Shown: piece by piece, positions 16,608 to 27,373 of the stretch
Layout: the number at the start of each line of letters is the position of its first letter
Position numbering within the stretch: position 1 is the stretch's first letter
DNA from: Gammaproteobacteria bacterium
GTDB taxonomy: Bacteria; Pseudomonadota; Gammaproteobacteria; Xanthomonadales; Rhodanobacteraceae
Direction of reading: 5' to 3'
DNA: 36,225 nt
NCBI GenBank assembly: GCA_004295005.1
Contig: SHNG01000163.1
Coordinates: 1-36,225 of the forward strand
Program-made: the position numbers and the translations under genes
The notes under the pieces: generated by a model
What the model saw: only the letters and a program-made list of their open reading frames with translations
Database searches by the model: none
What the model was told of the DNA's origin: nothing

Positions 16608-18383
16608 TTACTTTTTCTTCGGAACGTACAAATCGGTAATCGTGCCTTCGTAGACTTCCGCGGCCATGCCGACGGATTCGCTCAGGGTCGGGTGCGGGTG
16701 GATGGTGAGGCCGATGTCGGCGGCTTCGCAGCCCATTTCGATGGCGAGCGCCACTTCGGCGATCAAGTCACCGGCATTGGGCGCAACGATGCCGGCACCA
16801 ATCACGCGATGGCTGGCTTCATCGAAAATCAACTTGGTGAAGCCTTCGGTGCGGCCAATACCAATGGCGCGACCGGAGGCGGCGTGCGGGAACTTGCCGA
16901 CGCCGTAGGCAATGCCTTGCTTCTTCGCTTCGCTTTCAGTGAGGCCGACCCAGGCAATTTCCGGATCGGTGTAGGCCACCGAGGGAATCACCCTTGCAAC
17001 AAACTCGCTTTTCTCGCCGGCGGCAACTTCCGCAGCGACCTTGCCTTCATGCGTTGCCTTGTGCGCGAGCATGGGCTGGCCGACCAGATCGCCGATGGCA
17101 AAGATATGCGGCACATTGGTACGCATCTGTTTGTCGACCGGGATGAATCCGCGATCAGTCACGTTGACGCCCGCGGCTTGTGCATTGATCTTGCCGCCGT
17201 TGGCCGAGCGGCCGATGGCGACCAGCACGCGGTCATAGGTTTGCGGCTCGGGTGCCTTGTCACCCTCAAACGTAGCGGTCAGCCCGTTCTTGCCAGCTTC
17301 GATTTTTGAGACTTTCACTTTCAGGTGAATGCCGGCATAGCGTTTGGCCAGGCGTTGCTGCAGCGGACGCACGAGATCGGGATCAGCACCCGGCATCAAC
17401 TGGTCGAGCAGTTCGACCACGGTGACCTCGGAGCCGAGCGCGTCATACACGCAGGCCATTTCAAGGCCAATGATGCCGCCACCGACCACCAGCAGTTTCT
17501 TCGGGATGTCGGCGAGATCAAGCGCATCGGTGGAATCCATCATGCGCTTGTCGGCCCACGGAAAACCCGGCAACTTCACGGCTTGCGAGCCAGCGGCAAT
17601 GATGGCCTTCTCAAAGCGCACGAGTTTCTTGCCGTCCTTGCCTTCGACCTCGATCTCATTCGGCGAGAGGAACTTGCCCACGCCTTCGACCACGCGCACC
17701 TTGCGTTGCTTGGCCATGCCGGCCAATCCGCCGGTCAATTGCGCGACCACTTTGGTCTTGCTCGCACGCAGCTTGTCCAGATCGATTTTCGGCTTGCCAA
17801 AATCAAGGCCAATGTCCGCGGCATGCGCGGCTTCCTCGATCACCCGGCCGGCATGCAGCAGCGCCTTGGACGGAATGCAGCCGACGTTGAGGCACACGCC
17901 GCCGAGCGTGGCATAGCGCTCGATCAGCACCGTGTCCTGGCCCAGATCCGCTGCGCGGAAGGCGGCGGTGTAGCCGCCGGGACCGGAGCCCAGCACCACG
18001 ATCTGGCATTCGAAATCGGCCTTGCGTCCGCTGGCGGCAGCCGCTGTCGGTGCAGGCGCCGCTGCGGGCGCAGGTGCGGCCGCGACAGGTGCGGGTGCGG
18101 GTGCCGCTTTCGCTGCCGGTGCAGGTGCAGCAGCCGCTGCCTCCGCGCTTTCCAGTATCGCTACCAGCGCGCCTTCGCCTATCTCGTCACCGAGCTTGAC
18201 CTTGATCTCCTTGATCACACCGGCTGAGGGCGACGGCACCTCCATGGTCGCCTTGTCCGATTCCAGGGTGACGATGCCCTGGTCCTTCTTCACGCTGTCT
18301 CCCGGCTTGACCAGGATTTCGATCACCGGCACGCCGCTGTAGTTGCCGATGTCGGGAACCTTGATTTCAATCGCGTTGGCCAC
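16608..18383 (-). CDS. lpdA: Dihydrolipoamide dehydrogenase (E3) with N-terminal lipoyl domain
   Basis: Reoxidises dihydrolipoyl groups of the pyruvate dehydrogenase complex using FAD and NAD+. Of 591 residues, 1-80 are a lipoyl domain with lipoylated Lys44 in ESDKATMEV, followed by a long Ala/Pro hinge to about 125. Next come the FAD-binding [11 protein letters not shown], the redox disulfide Cys164/Cys169 in [13 protein letters not shown], the NAD-binding [17 protein letters not shown], a second FAD contact ([10 protein letters not shown]) and the catalytic [10 protein letters not shown] near the end. The start is GTG at 18383 with GGAGA seven bases upstream, 14 bases after the aceF stop. 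A TTG at 18401 is in frame but unlikely. Forms an operon with aceF. Confidence 0.95.
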   Translation of the reverse strand: MANAIEIKVPDIGNYSGVPVIEILVKPGDSVKKDQGIVTLESDKATMEVPSPSAGVIKEIKVKLGDEIGEGALVAILESAEAAAAAPAPAAKAAPAPAPVAAAPAPAAAPAPTAAAASGRKADFECQIVVLGSGPGGYTAAFRAADLGQDTVLIERYATLGGVCLNVGCIPSKALLHAGRVIEEAAHAADIGLDFGKPKIDLDKLRASKTKVVAQLTGGLAGMAKQRKVRVVEGVGKFLSPNEIEVEGKDGKKLVRFEKAIIAAGSQAVKLPGFPWADKRMMDSTDALDLADIPKKLLVVGGGIIGLEMACVYDALGSEVTVVELLDQLMPGADPDLVRPLQQRLAKRYAGIHLKVKVSKIEAGKNGLTATFEGDKAPEPQTYDRVLVAIGRSANGGKINAQAAGVNVTDRGFIPVDKQMRTNVPHIFAIGDLVGQPMLAHKATHEGKVAAEVAAGEKSEFVARVIPSVAYTDPEIAWVGLTESEAKKQGIAYGVGKFPHAASGRAIGIGRTEGFTKLIFDEASHRVIGAGIVAPNAGDLIAEVALAIEMGCEAADIGLTIHPHPTLSESVGMAAEVYEGTITDLYVPKKK

Positions 18384-18397
18384 GTCGTTTCTCCGAT

Positions 18398-19879
18398 TCA
18401 AAGCAGGACGCGGCGCATGTCGGCCAGCACCTGGGCCAGATACGCGGTGAAGCGCGCGGCGGAAGCGCCATCGATGACGCGATGGTCATAGCTCAGGCTC
18501 AAGGGCAGGATCAGGCGCGGCTTGAATTTCTCGCCGTTCCACACGGGTTTGATCGCGGATTTCGACACGCCGAGGATGGACACCTCCGGCGCATTGACGA
18601 TGGGCGTGAACGCGGTGCCGCCGATGCCGCCGAGACTCGATATCGAGAAACAACCACCGGACATGTCGGCCGGTCCGAGTTTGCCATCACGCGCCTTCTT
18701 GGCCAGTTCACCGGATTCGCGGGCGAGGTCAATCACGCCCTTCTTGTCGGCATCGCGGATCACCGGCACCACCAGGCCGTTCGGCGTGTCGGCGGCAAAA
18801 CCGATGTGGAAGTATTTTTTCAGCACCAGGTTTTCGCCGCTGGCATCCAGCGAGGCATTGAACTCCGGGTATTTCTTCAGCGCAGAAACAACCGCCTTGA
18901 TCAGGAAGGCAAGCATGGTCAGCTTGATGCCGGCCTTCTCGTTTTCCTTGTTGAGCTCGACGCGCAAGGCTTCCAGATCGGTGATGTCGGCATCATCAAA
19001 CTGGGTGACATGCGGAATCATCGCCCAGTTGCGCGCGAGATTCGCACCGGAAATCTTCTTGATCTTCGACAGCGGCTTGCTTTCTATTTCGCCAAACTTG
19101 GCAAAATCCACCTGTGGCCAAGGCAGCAGGTTGAGCCCGCCTCCGCCCGTCGCGGCCCCACGCGGCGCGGATCCGGACAGCGCGGCCTTGACGAACTTCT
19201 GCACGTCCTCGCGGGTGATGCGTCCCTTGCGTTCGCTGCCGGTGACCTGGCTGAGGTCCACACCCAGCTCGCGCGCAAACAGGCGCACCGCGGGGCTGGC
19301 ATGCGGCACCTTGTTTGGCATGACTGTATCGGCACCGAAATTGACCGGCGGCGAAGCCTGCGGACCCGCCACTTCGGGATCGATATCCGGTGCCAGCGCC
19401 GCCGTTTCCAGTTCACTCAAGCGGGTCGGCTTGCTGGTGTCGATGCTGGCCTTCGCATTGGCAATTCCCTCTGCCCCCGGGAGAGGGTGCCCCGGAGGGG
19501 CGGGTGACGACTGCATGGATGCAGGAGGTAGAACCGCGTTGGGAACGGCGGTCGAGGCTTGTGTCTTGCCTGCCGCAACCGTTTCGGGCTTGGCTGCCGC
19601 CGGTGCGGCAGCGGTCGGCTTGGGTGCCGAAGCAGCAGCGCCATCGGCATCGACGATGGCCACCACGGCACCCTCGCCAATCTCGTCACCCAGCTTGACC
19701 TTGATTTCCTTGACCACGCCGGCCACCGAGGACGGCACCTCCATGGTCGCCTTGTCGGATTCCAGGGTGACCAGGCCCTGATCCTTGGCCACCGTATCGC
19801 CGACCTTGACCAACACCTCAATCACCGGCACGCCGGAGTAGTTGCCGATATCGGGGACTTTCACTTCATGGCTGGCCAT
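18398..19879 (-). CDS. aceF: Pyruvate dehydrogenase E2, dihydrolipoamide acetyltransferase
   Basis: Transfers acetyl groups from lipoate to CoA in the pyruvate dehydrogenase core. The 493-residue protein has one lipoyl domain (Lys43 in ESDKATMEV), a flexible Ala/Pro linker, a peripheral subunit-binding domain ([16 protein letters not shown]...GRITREDV), a second linker ([11 protein letters not shown]) and the catalytic domain with [10 protein letters not shown] (HxxxDG) near the C-terminus. Only one lipoyl domain is present; enterobacterial E2 has three. Start 19879 ([12 protein letters not shown]) has GGAGC at good spacing and drops a spurious extension to 19942. The linker contains a segment whose DNA matches the CCCTCTCCC repeat (19468-19510). 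aceE is not adjacent; upstream is an unrelated lipoprotein gene. Confidence 0.95.
   Translation of the reverse strand: MASHEVKVPDIGNYSGVPVIEVLVKVGDTVAKDQGLVTLESDKATMEVPSSVAGVVKEIKVKLGDEIGEGAVVAIVDADGAAASAPKPTAAAPAAAKPETVAAGKTQASTAVPNAVLPPASMQSSPAPPGHPLPGAEGIANAKASIDTSKPTRLSELETAALAPDIDPEVAGPQASPPVNFGADTVMPNKVPHASPAVRLFARELGVDLSQVTGSERKGRITREDVQKFVKAALSGSAPRGAATGGGGLNLLPWPQVDFAKFGEIESKPLSKIKKISGANLARNWAMIPHVTQFDDADITDLEALRVELNKENEKAGIKLTMLAFLIKAVVSALKKYPEFNASLDASGENLVLKKYFHIGFAADTPNGLVVPVIRDADKKGVIDLARESGELAKKARDGKLGPADMSGGCFSISSLGGIGGTAFTPIVNAPEVSILGVSKSAIKPVWNGEKFKPRLILPLSLSYDHRVIDGASAARFTAYLAQVLADMRRVLL
19468..19510 (-). repeat. CCCTCTCCC-type repeat inside the aceF coding region
   Basis: The plus-strand sequence forms two hairpins, CCCTCT-GCCCCCGGG-AGAGGG (19468-19487) and GCCCC-GGA-GGGGC, then GGGTGACGA. 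This resembles the CCCTCTCCC...GGGAGAGGG...GGGTGAGGG element seen in gene-free DNA at 16102-16498. It is read in frame as linker residues about 123-138 ([15 protein letters not shown] region) of E2. Confidence 0.6.
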
Positions 19880-20011
19880 CAAACTGCTCCGGGTTGATGC
19901 GTTGGTCAACGCGCTCGGGTCCTTTCGTTCGTCATTCGCCACCGCGATCCGAACGATTGCGAACCTGCATTGTCGCCCCGATCCACGATTCCGCCAACCG
20001 GGGCCGACCGC
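19880..20011. other. Probable promoter region of aceF-lpdA
   Basis: This 132-base gap lies upstream of aceF on the minus strand and after the stop of the lipoprotein gene, also on the minus strand. It should carry the aceF promoter unless transcription reads through from 20368. No clear consensus boxes are recognised. Confidence 0.4.
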
Positions 20012-20368
20012 TCAAGGGTCGCGCGGGTCTTTCCAGATCAGGGTTTCGTCGGATTTTCGTGCTTGAAAATCGGCGCAACGCCCATCGCCGCGACCGGCAA
20101 TGCCGCCATCCGGCGAACACAGCACCGCTCCCTCTTCGTCATACAGCACGCTGGGACGATCGCAGCAAACCGGCGGCTGATAGAACACGGTGGCATCGTG
20201 GTAGCGGTAGCGCAGGATTCGTTGCGGGGGATTGCTCACCGGCTCGGAACCAAGGCGCGCAATCAACGCATCCAGCCATTCCTGCCCGGATTCCGCGCTG
20301 GCCGCACAGCCCGCGACACAGGCCAGGGCAATGCCGATGAAGGCCATCCCGATGCATGCGATTTTCAC
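20012..20368 (-). CDS. Small DUF6970-like lipoprotein
   Basis: A 118-residue protein with an N-terminal hydrophobic signal and lipobox (LACVAGC), so lipidated at Cys and held in the cell envelope. The mature part contains the DUF6970-type core: PQRILRYRYHDATVFYQPPVCCDRPS, then VLYDEEGAVLCSPDGGIAGRGDGRCADF, with a CC pair and further Cys residues that could form disulfides or bind metal. Function is unknown. The start is GTG at 20368 with GGGAG six bases upstream, in preference to a much longer upstream extension. Divergent from the protease gene at 20544. Confidence 0.75.
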   Translation of the reverse strand: MKIACIGMAFIGIALACVAGCAASAESGQEWLDALIARLGSEPVSNPPQRILRYRYHDATVFYQPPVCCDRPSVLYDEEGAVLCSPDGGIAGRGDGRCADFQARKSDETLIWKDPRDP

Positions 20369-20442
20369 GGCCGGCTCCCGCGCAGGGCGATGGCCGAGTA
20401 TCCGGCGTTTCGACCAGGCTGTCATGATCGGAACATTGCAGG

Positions 20443-20459
20443 CCGTGTTCCAAACACGG
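20443..20459. promoter_or_regulatory. Short dyad in divergent promoter region
   Basis: CCGTGTT-CCA-AACACGG is a perfect 7-bp inverted repeat in the 175-base gap between the divergent lipoprotein and protease genes. It could be an operator half-site pair or a transcript hairpin. TATAGT at 20486-20491 is a possible -10 for the protease gene, without an obvious -35. Confidence 0.3.
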
Positions 20460-20543
20460 GGCCGCGGCGATGCCCCGGCATGTCGTATAGTCCGGCGTTC
20501 ATACGGTCGCTCATCTTTTTCCTCAGCACCCAGGGGACACATC

Positions 20544-23500
20544 ATGTCGCGCTGCAATCGTCGCCTTCCGCACAACCTCAAGGCTTCCACCCTGTTTCTA
20601 GCCGTACTCGCGGCCATGCCCCTGGCGGCCCACGCGATCGATCCGGCCAGCCCGATGCAAGTGCGCGTACCCAACCATGCGTTTGACCCGCTGCTTGAAG
20701 GCGAGCCGGCCTTGGGCCTGGATCAGCGCTTCGATGGCCATGGCGCCGGCCTGCGCCTGGTCCAGTTCGACGGCGCCATCGAAGGCGCCTGGCTCAAGGG
20801 ACTGGAATTGTCGGGCCTGAAGGTTTTGCAGTACTACCCGCACAATTCTTACCTGGTGTGGGGCGACAGCAATGCGCTGGCCGCGGCCCATGCGCGCGGT
20901 CATGTGCGCTGGAGCGGCAATTTCCATCCGGCCTACAAGGTCAGCGCAGACTTGGCTGCGCGCAGCGGTCGCATCCGCAACGTGGATGTCTTCATCTACA
21001 ACGATGGCCACCTGCAACAAACACTCGATGCCCTTGCCGCCCTCGGTGGAACGGTGATCCAGACTTACCCGGCGCAGGCTGACCGGACCTTCTTCGTCGC
21101 CGTGGTCGAAATGAGCGCCACCTCGCTGGCCGCCGCCGCCGAGCTCGGCGCGGTGGTGTGGCTGGGATATGCCGATCCGAAACCGGTGCTCGACGATGAG
21201 ATGTCCGATCAGATCCAGGCCGGCAACTACTCGCAAGCGGGCGTGCCGTTCACGGGCTATCAATCCTTCCTCGGCACCCTGGGATTCGACGGTACCGGCG
21301 TGCGCTGGGCGGTCACCGATGACGGCGTGGACTACAACCATCCGGACCTGAGCACCCACATCGTCGATGGACACAGCTTCCCCGGCTGCACGCCGGCCCA
21401 ACCCGGCGGCGACTGTCCGGGCAGCGGCCACGGCACGCACGTTGCCGGCATCATCGGCGCCACCGCAGCCGGCGGATTTGCCGATGCCAACGGGTTCAAA
21501 TACGGCCTGGGCGTGGCGCCGGGTTATGGCATCGTCACCCTCAATGCGATCGCCGGCAGTTCCTGGCCGCCGGCGGGTGGCTGGCAGGAAAACAGCAAGC
21601 AGGCGGTACTGCGTGACGCCGTGGGTTCCAACAATTCATGGACCACCGGCGAAGGCACCAACCACGGATACCAGGCTTCCGAACGCACGCATGACCTCAT
21701 GGTGCGCGACGGCAATTTCGACACCACGGCCATCGAGCCGTTCATCCAGGTGTTTTCCGCCGGCAACTCGGGTCCCGATGCCAACACCCTCACTGCACCC
21801 AAGGAAGCCAAGAACCTGATCGTGGTGGCGGCCACCAACAACTACCGCACCGGCGCCATCAACAGCGTGGCGAGCTTCAGCAGCCGTGGGCCATCGGTTG
21901 ATGGGCGCATCGTGCCTACGGTGGCTGCGCCCGGCGCGCAGATCGCATCGACGCGCAGCAACAACAGCCCGGGCAACTGCGGAACAGCCATTGCCGGCAC
22001 CAGCAATCTGTACTCGTTCTGTTCCGGCACCAGCATGGCTTCCCCGCATGTTTCCGGCGCGCTGGTGCTGGCTTCGCAATGGTGGCGCGGCTTCAATGCC
22101 GGTGCCGATCCGAGCCCGGCCATGGCCAAGGCCCTGCTGGTCAACAGCGCCGTCCCGCTCGGCACCATTCCGAACATGGCCGAGGGCTGGGGCCGGGTCA
22201 ATGTCACCGACCTGATTGCACCCGCCGCAGGGACCGCCTATTTCGACCAGACTGAAATCCTGGGCAACAGCGGCACCAACTGGACGCGGAGTTTTGGCGT
22301 ACTCGATCCCGGCAAGCCGCTGAAGGTAACGCTGGCGTGGAGCGATGCCCCCGGCGCGCCGGGTGCCAACCCCGCCCTCGTCAACAACCTCGATCTGTCG
22401 GTGGTGGACAGCGGCAACACCTATCGCGGCAATGTATTCAGCGGTGGCTGGAGCACAACGGGTGGCAGCGCTGATGCCCTCAACAACCTGGAAAACGTCT
22501 ATGTGCAGAACCCGGGTTCCGGTGGCGTAACAGTCACCGTCAACGCCACCAACATCGCCGGTGATGGCGTGCCGGGCAATGCCGACACCACCGATCAGGA
22601 CTTTGCGGTAGTTTGTTACAACTGCGCCGAATTTCCGGATTACGGGGTACTTTCGACACCCGCGACGCAAGGCATCTGCGCGCCAGCCGATGCCAACTAC
22701 ACGATCAATGTCAACAGCATTCTCGGCTACGCCGATCCGGTCACCCTGTCAGTCGGCGGCAATCCTGCCGGCACCACGTCCGCATTCAGCGTCAACCCGG
22801 TGATCCCCGCCGGCTCCAGCGTGCTGACCATCGGCAATACCGCGGCAGCCACGCCCGGCAGCTACACCCTGGCAATGAACGCGAGTTCGACCTCGGGCAA
22901 CAAGTCATTGAACCTGGGTCTGAACGTGTACAACGCCACACCCGGCACCAGCACCCTGAGCAGCCCGGCCAACGGAGCAATCAACATTCCGCCGCAGCCA
23001 AGCTTCAGCTGGAGCGCAGCCAGCCAGGCGGCCACCTACACCATCCAGGTGGCCAGCGATGCGGGCTTCAACACCATCGTCGCCTCGGCCAGTGGCATCA
23101 GCGGCACCAGCTGGAACTCAAACGTCACCCTCAACACCAGCTCCACCTACTACTGGCGCGTGTGGGCAGACAACATGTGCGGCACCGGCACGCAATCGCA
23201 GGTGAGCAGTTTCAATACGCAGGCCGCGCCCGGAGACTGCGGGATCGGCAGCACCCCGAACTCGCTGCTCAACACCGACTTTGAATCCGGCCTGTCGGGT
23301 TGGAGCCAGGGCAGCGGCGGCAGCGGCACCAACACCTGGGCAATCAGCAGCAGTGCACCGCACGCGGGCGCGCAGCATCTGCACGCCAACGATACCGCGT
23401 CAGCCACAGACCAGCGTCTGGTCTCGCCCAGCATCGCCTTGCCCTCTGGCCAAGACCCCGTGACCTTGAAGTTCTGGCACCGGCCAGACAATGAATCCTC

Positions 23501-23843
23501 GTCCTCGGGATGTTATGACGGCGGCATCCTTGAAGTGAGCGACAACGGCGGCACAAGCTGGACGCAAGTGCCTGCCGCCGACATCCTGGTCGGTGGATAC
23601 ACCGGGGCAATCGCCGCAGGCTTCAGCAATCCGCTGGCCGGCCTGCAAGCCTGGTGTGGCGTAACGAGCTACCAGCAGACCATCGTCGATGTCAGTGACC
23701 ATGCCGGCCAGAACGTGCAATTCCGTTACCGCCTGGGCACCGACTCCTCGGTTGGCGATGTCGGCTGGGATGTCGACGACGTCTCCGTGCAAAGCTGCAC
23801 GGTAACCACCGACGTGATCTTCCAGAACGGCTTCGAGCCCTGA
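20544..23843 (+). CDS. Secreted S8 family serine protease (subtilase)
   Basis: A 1,099-residue exported protease. Signal peptide (ASTLFLAVLAAMPLAAHA), then a propeptide-like region to about 230, then an S8 catalytic domain with Asp259 (VTDDGVDYNHPDL), His296 (GHGTHVAG), oxyanion Asn in SAGNSGPD and Ser497 (GTSMASPHVSG). Beyond it lie an S8-type C-terminal beta domain (about 562-690, NNLDLSVVDSGNTY), a fibronectin III-like domain (about 800-892, SFSWSAASQAATYTIQV and YYWRVWA) and a MAM/jelly-roll-like domain (about 903-1088, FESGLSGWSQGS...DVDDVSVQSC). The end is TTDVIFQNGFEP. The ATG at 20544 has AGGGGA just upstream. Role: extracellular proteolysis; substrate unknown. Confidence 0.93.
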   Translation: MSRCNRRLPHNLKASTLFLAVLAAMPLAAHAIDPASPMQVRVPNHAFDPLLEGEPALGLDQRFDGHGAGLRLVQFDGAIEGAWLKGLELSGLKVLQYYPHNSYLVWGDSNALAAAHARGHVRWSGNFHPAYKVSADLAARSGRIRNVDVFIYNDGHLQQTLDALAALGGTVIQTYPAQADRTFFVAVVEMSATSLAAAAELGAVVWLGYADPKPVLDDEMSDQIQAGNYSQAGVPFTGYQSFLGTLGFDGTGVRWAVTDDGVDYNHPDLSTHIVDGHSFPGCTPAQPGGDCPGSGHGTHVAGIIGATAAGGFADANGFKYGLGVAPGYGIVTLNAIAGSSWPPAGGWQENSKQAVLRDAVGSNNSWTTGEGTNHGYQASERTHDLMVRDGNFDTTAIEPFIQVFSAGNSGPDANTLTAPKEAKNLIVVAATNNYRTGAINSVASFSSRGPSVDGRIVPTVAAPGAQIASTRSNNSPGNCGTAIAGTSNLYSFCSGTSMASPHVSGALVLASQWWRGFNAGADPSPAMAKALLVNSAVPLGTIPNMAEGWGRVNVTDLIAPAAGTAYFDQTEILGNSGTNWTRSFGVLDPGKPLKVTLAWSDAPGAPGANPALVNNLDLSVVDSGNTYRGNVFSGGWSTTGGSADALNNLENVYVQNPGSGGVTVTVNATNIAGDGVPGNADTTDQDFAVVCYNCAEFPDYGVLSTPATQGICAPADANYTINVNSILGYADPVTLSVGGNPAGTTSAFSVNPVIPAGSSVLTIGNTAAATPGSYTLAMNASSTSGNKSLNLGLNVYNATPGTSTLSSPANGAINIPPQPSFSWSAASQAATYTIQVASDAGFNTIVASASGISGTSWNSNVTLNTSSTYYWRVWADNMCGTGTQSQVSSFNTQAAPGDCGIGSTPNSLLNTDFESGLSGWSQGSGGSGTNTWAISSSAPHAGAQHLHANDTASATDQRLVSPSIALPSGQDPVTLKFWHRPDNESSSSGCYDGGILEVSDNGGTSWTQVPAADILVGGYTGAIAAGFSNPLAGLQAWCGVTSYQQTIVDVSDHAGQNVQFRYRLGTDSSVGDVGWDVDDVSVQSCTVTTDVIFQNGFEP

Positions 23844-23861
23844 CGCCGCTTGATTGACTGC

Positions 23862-23896
23862 ATGCAGCGCGTTGTCCGACCGACAGCGCGCTGCAT
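23862..23896 (+). terminator. Hairpin after the protease gene
   Basis: ATGCAGCGCG and CGCGCTGCAT form a perfect 10-bp stem with a 15-base loop, 18 bases after the protease stop. No clear T-run follows, so a strict intrinsic terminator is uncertain. Confidence 0.45.
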
Positions 23897-24107
23897 CCGG
23901 ATCATCCGCACGCGGACCGCACCAGACATCATCGATCAAACCGCGCGCGTCATTCCCGCGCAGGCGGAAATCCCGCGCAGTCAAGCAGGTGAGGAAGTCA
24001 TCTGGTTGGCCCGCAGCAAGGCAGCAGCCTGTTCACGTACAATGCGCGCCCTGTTTTGGCTGCCGCGCGCTGCGGCAGATCAACCCCGCGTTCCGGATCC
24101 GCACACC
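23897..24107. other. Intergenic region with CGTCATTCC-type repeat fragment
   Basis: Contains GCGTCATTCCCGCGCAGGCG GAAATCCCGCGCAG at about 23947-23980, a variant of the CGTCATTCC palindromic family. The frame upstream of 24108 is open but lacks family similarity, so I treat it as leader. The promoter of the ABC-F gene is presumably at 24000-24100; TTCACGTACAATGCG at about 24032 may hold a weak -10. Confidence 0.45.
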
Positions 24108-25721
<1,614 letters not shown>

Positions 25722-25986
25722 GGATCAGACGGGTTGCAGCACCGGATATGGCGTAGAGCGGAGCTTGCTCCGCAACACACCGTATCAGCCGAGCAAGCTC
25801 GGCTCTACCCATGCATCAATTCCCCGGAGAGCAGCTTGCTGCGCCTGGCGAATGCCTCGCACACACAGCCGAGCAAGCTCGGCTCTACCAATTGTGTCGA
25901 TCCGTGGGGCAGGTCAGTCCTGAAGGGCTTCCTACAAAAGGCGATGCATTGCCGTATGCTGCGCAACCCCTTCCCGAGGATTGTGC
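25722..25986. repeat. REP cluster, family 1
   Basis: Palindrome A at 25753-25773, B at 25787-25808, a degraded A (GAGAGCAGCTTGCTGCGCC) at about 25827-25845, and B at 25867-25888. The intact A and B copies keep the GTAG/CTAC heads. The cluster starts about 30 bases after the ABC-F stop. Bases 25889-25986 are the leader of the glutathione S-transferase gene, with CCGAGGA just before its ATG. Confidence 0.8.
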
Positions 25987-26619
25987 ATGGTCACTCTTTA
26001 CTATTCGCCCGGTACGGCCAGCATGGTCGCGCATCTGGCATTGCTTGAACTCGACGTTGCGCACGAACTGCGCCTGGTCGACCTCGATGCCAAGGCCCAG
26101 AAAAGCCCCGAGTACCTGCGCCTCAATCCCAGTGGTGTGGTACCGACATTGATCGTCGATGGTGCGCCGGTGTGTGAGTGTGCAGCCATCATGCTGCTGC
26201 TGGGCGAGCGTCATGCCGACAAGAACATGGCCCCGCAACCCGGCGAAGCAAAGCGCAACACCTATCTGCAATGGACGTTGCATTTGGCCAATACCCTGCA
26301 ACCGGCATTCCGCCAATGGTTTTATCCGGCCGACTTCGGGCCGGCCGAGCAAGGCGATGCCATGCGCGCGTTTGCTCAAAAGCGCATCGAAGCGGTCTGG
26401 GATCGTCTGGATGCACACCTGGCCACGAACGGGCCGCACATGCTCGGCGAGAAATTCAGCTTGCTTGATCTCTACGCCACCATGCTGATGCGCTGGTCAC
26501 GCAACATGCCCAAACCAGCGGACCGCTGGCCTGCACTCGCTGCGCTCGCCACACGCATCAAGGCGCGGCCCTCGTGGAAGCGCCTGTACGAGATTGAAGG
26601 CTTGACCGAGTGGGCCTGA
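25987..26619 (+). CDS. Glutathione S-transferase family protein
   Basis: A 210-residue soluble protein with the two-domain GST layout. The thioredoxin-like N-terminal domain (MVTLYYSPGTASMVAHLALL, then LNPSGVVPTLIVDG with the cis-Pro, and a CECAAIMLLLGE segment replacing the usual E-S-x-A-I) is followed by an all-helical domain including GEKFSLLDLYATMLMRW, the conserved N-capping/hydrophobic staple region. The catalytic residue is not certain, but Ser/Thr in SPGTAS is positioned where bacterial GSTs place it. The ATG at 25987 is preferred over the TTG at 25981 because GAGGA precedes it by six bases. Probably detoxifies electrophiles with glutathione; substrate unknown. Confidence 0.88.
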   Translation: MVTLYYSPGTASMVAHLALLELDVAHELRLVDLDAKAQKSPEYLRLNPSGVVPTLIVDGAPVCECAAIMLLLGERHADKNMAPQPGEAKRNTYLQWTLHLANTLQPAFRQWFYPADFGPAEQGDAMRAFAQKRIEAVWDRLDAHLATNGPHMLGEKFSLLDLYATMLMRWSRNMPKPADRWPALAALATRIKARPSWKRLYEIEGLTEWA

Positions 26620-26652
26620 GCTTCGGGTACCACGCTGAAAGAGTTGCTTTTG

Positions 26653-26742
26653 TCGTCATTCCGGCGCAAGCCGGAATCCATCTGGCCTTTGAATGCATGC
26701 TATTGGAATCAAGATGGATCCCGGCTTGCGCCGGGAAGACGG
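26653..26742. repeat. Inverted pair of CGTCATTCC-type palindromes
   Basis: The left half is CGTCATTCCGGC-GCAA-GCCGGAATCC, the right half ATGGATCCCGGC-TTGC-GCCGGGAAGAC, separated by about 30 bases. Each half is itself a hairpin and the halves are inverted relative to each other, so the unit looks like a small non-autonomous element. The same family occurs at about 189-262 and 23947-23980. It lies just upstream of the DUF924 gene and creates a false N-terminal extension there. Confidence 0.65.
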
Positions 26743-26784
26743 CTTGTTCCGCGCAACATTGAACCTTGGCCAAAGGAAGTGCAG

Positions 26785-27330
26785 GTGTCACCCAAGCCTG
26801 AAAACGTACTCGCATTCTGGTTCGACGAGATCGAGCCGCGCCAGTGGTGGCAGGTGGATCCCGCGTTCGATGCGTTGATCCGCTCGCGCTTCGGTGCACT
26901 GCTGGATCAAGCCATCGCCGGTGAACTGGACGCTTGGCGCGGGTTTGCGCACGGTCGCCTTGCCGAGATCATCGTGTTGGACCAGTTTTCACGAAACATC
27001 CATCGTGGCACGCCGCAGGCCTTTGCCCAGGATGCGCAAGCGCTGACCTTGTCCCAGGTCGCTGTACACGCGGGCGCGTTGGAACATTTGCATGAAACCG
27101 AGCGCGGTTTCCTGCTGATGCCCTTCATGCACAGCGAGTCGCGCGGAATCCATGCGCAAGCCGGAGTCCTGTTCAAGGCACATGCCTCGGCCAACACCTT
27201 CGACTTTGAACTCAAGCACAAGGCCATTATCGACCGCTTCGGCCGCTATCCGCATCGAAACGCGATCCTTGGCCGCGCCTCCACCAACGAGGAAATCGAA
27301 TTCCTCAAACAGCCCGGTTCGGGGTTCTGA
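26785..27330 (+). CDS. DUF924 family protein
   Basis: A 181-residue soluble protein with the full DUF924 pattern: N-terminal VLAFWFDEIEPRQWW, then GRLAEIIVLDQFSRNIHRGTP, LMPFMHSES and a C-terminal HRNAILGRASTNEEIEFL. The family has an all-helical, TPR-like fold; its biochemical role is not established. The start is taken as GTG 26785 because AAGGAAG sits six bases upstream and the encoded length matches the family. The longer frame to 26644 only translates the palindromic repeat. The gene converges on the histidine kinase with a 43-base gap that shows no strong terminator. Confidence 0.88.
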   Translation: MSPKPENVLAFWFDEIEPRQWWQVDPAFDALIRSRFGALLDQAIAGELDAWRGFAHGRLAEIIVLDQFSRNIHRGTPQAFAQDAQALTLSQVAVHAGALEHLHETERGFLLMPFMHSESRGIHAQAGVLFKAHASANTFDFELKHKAIIDRFGRYPHRNAILGRASTNEEIEFLKQPGSGF

Positions 27331-27373
27331 ACGGGCACCCTCGTGATATGCGCGGCTCTCCGACCGCGTTGGA

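Noticed and set aside
18522..19781. 419-codon plus-strand open frame opposite aceF
   Set aside because: Mirror of the aceF codon pattern; E2 domains are clear on the minus strand.
23850..24107. 86-codon N-terminal extension of the ABC-F protein
   Set aside because: The extension reads through a CGTCATTCC-type repeat and has no ABC-F similarity; the family start is at 24108.
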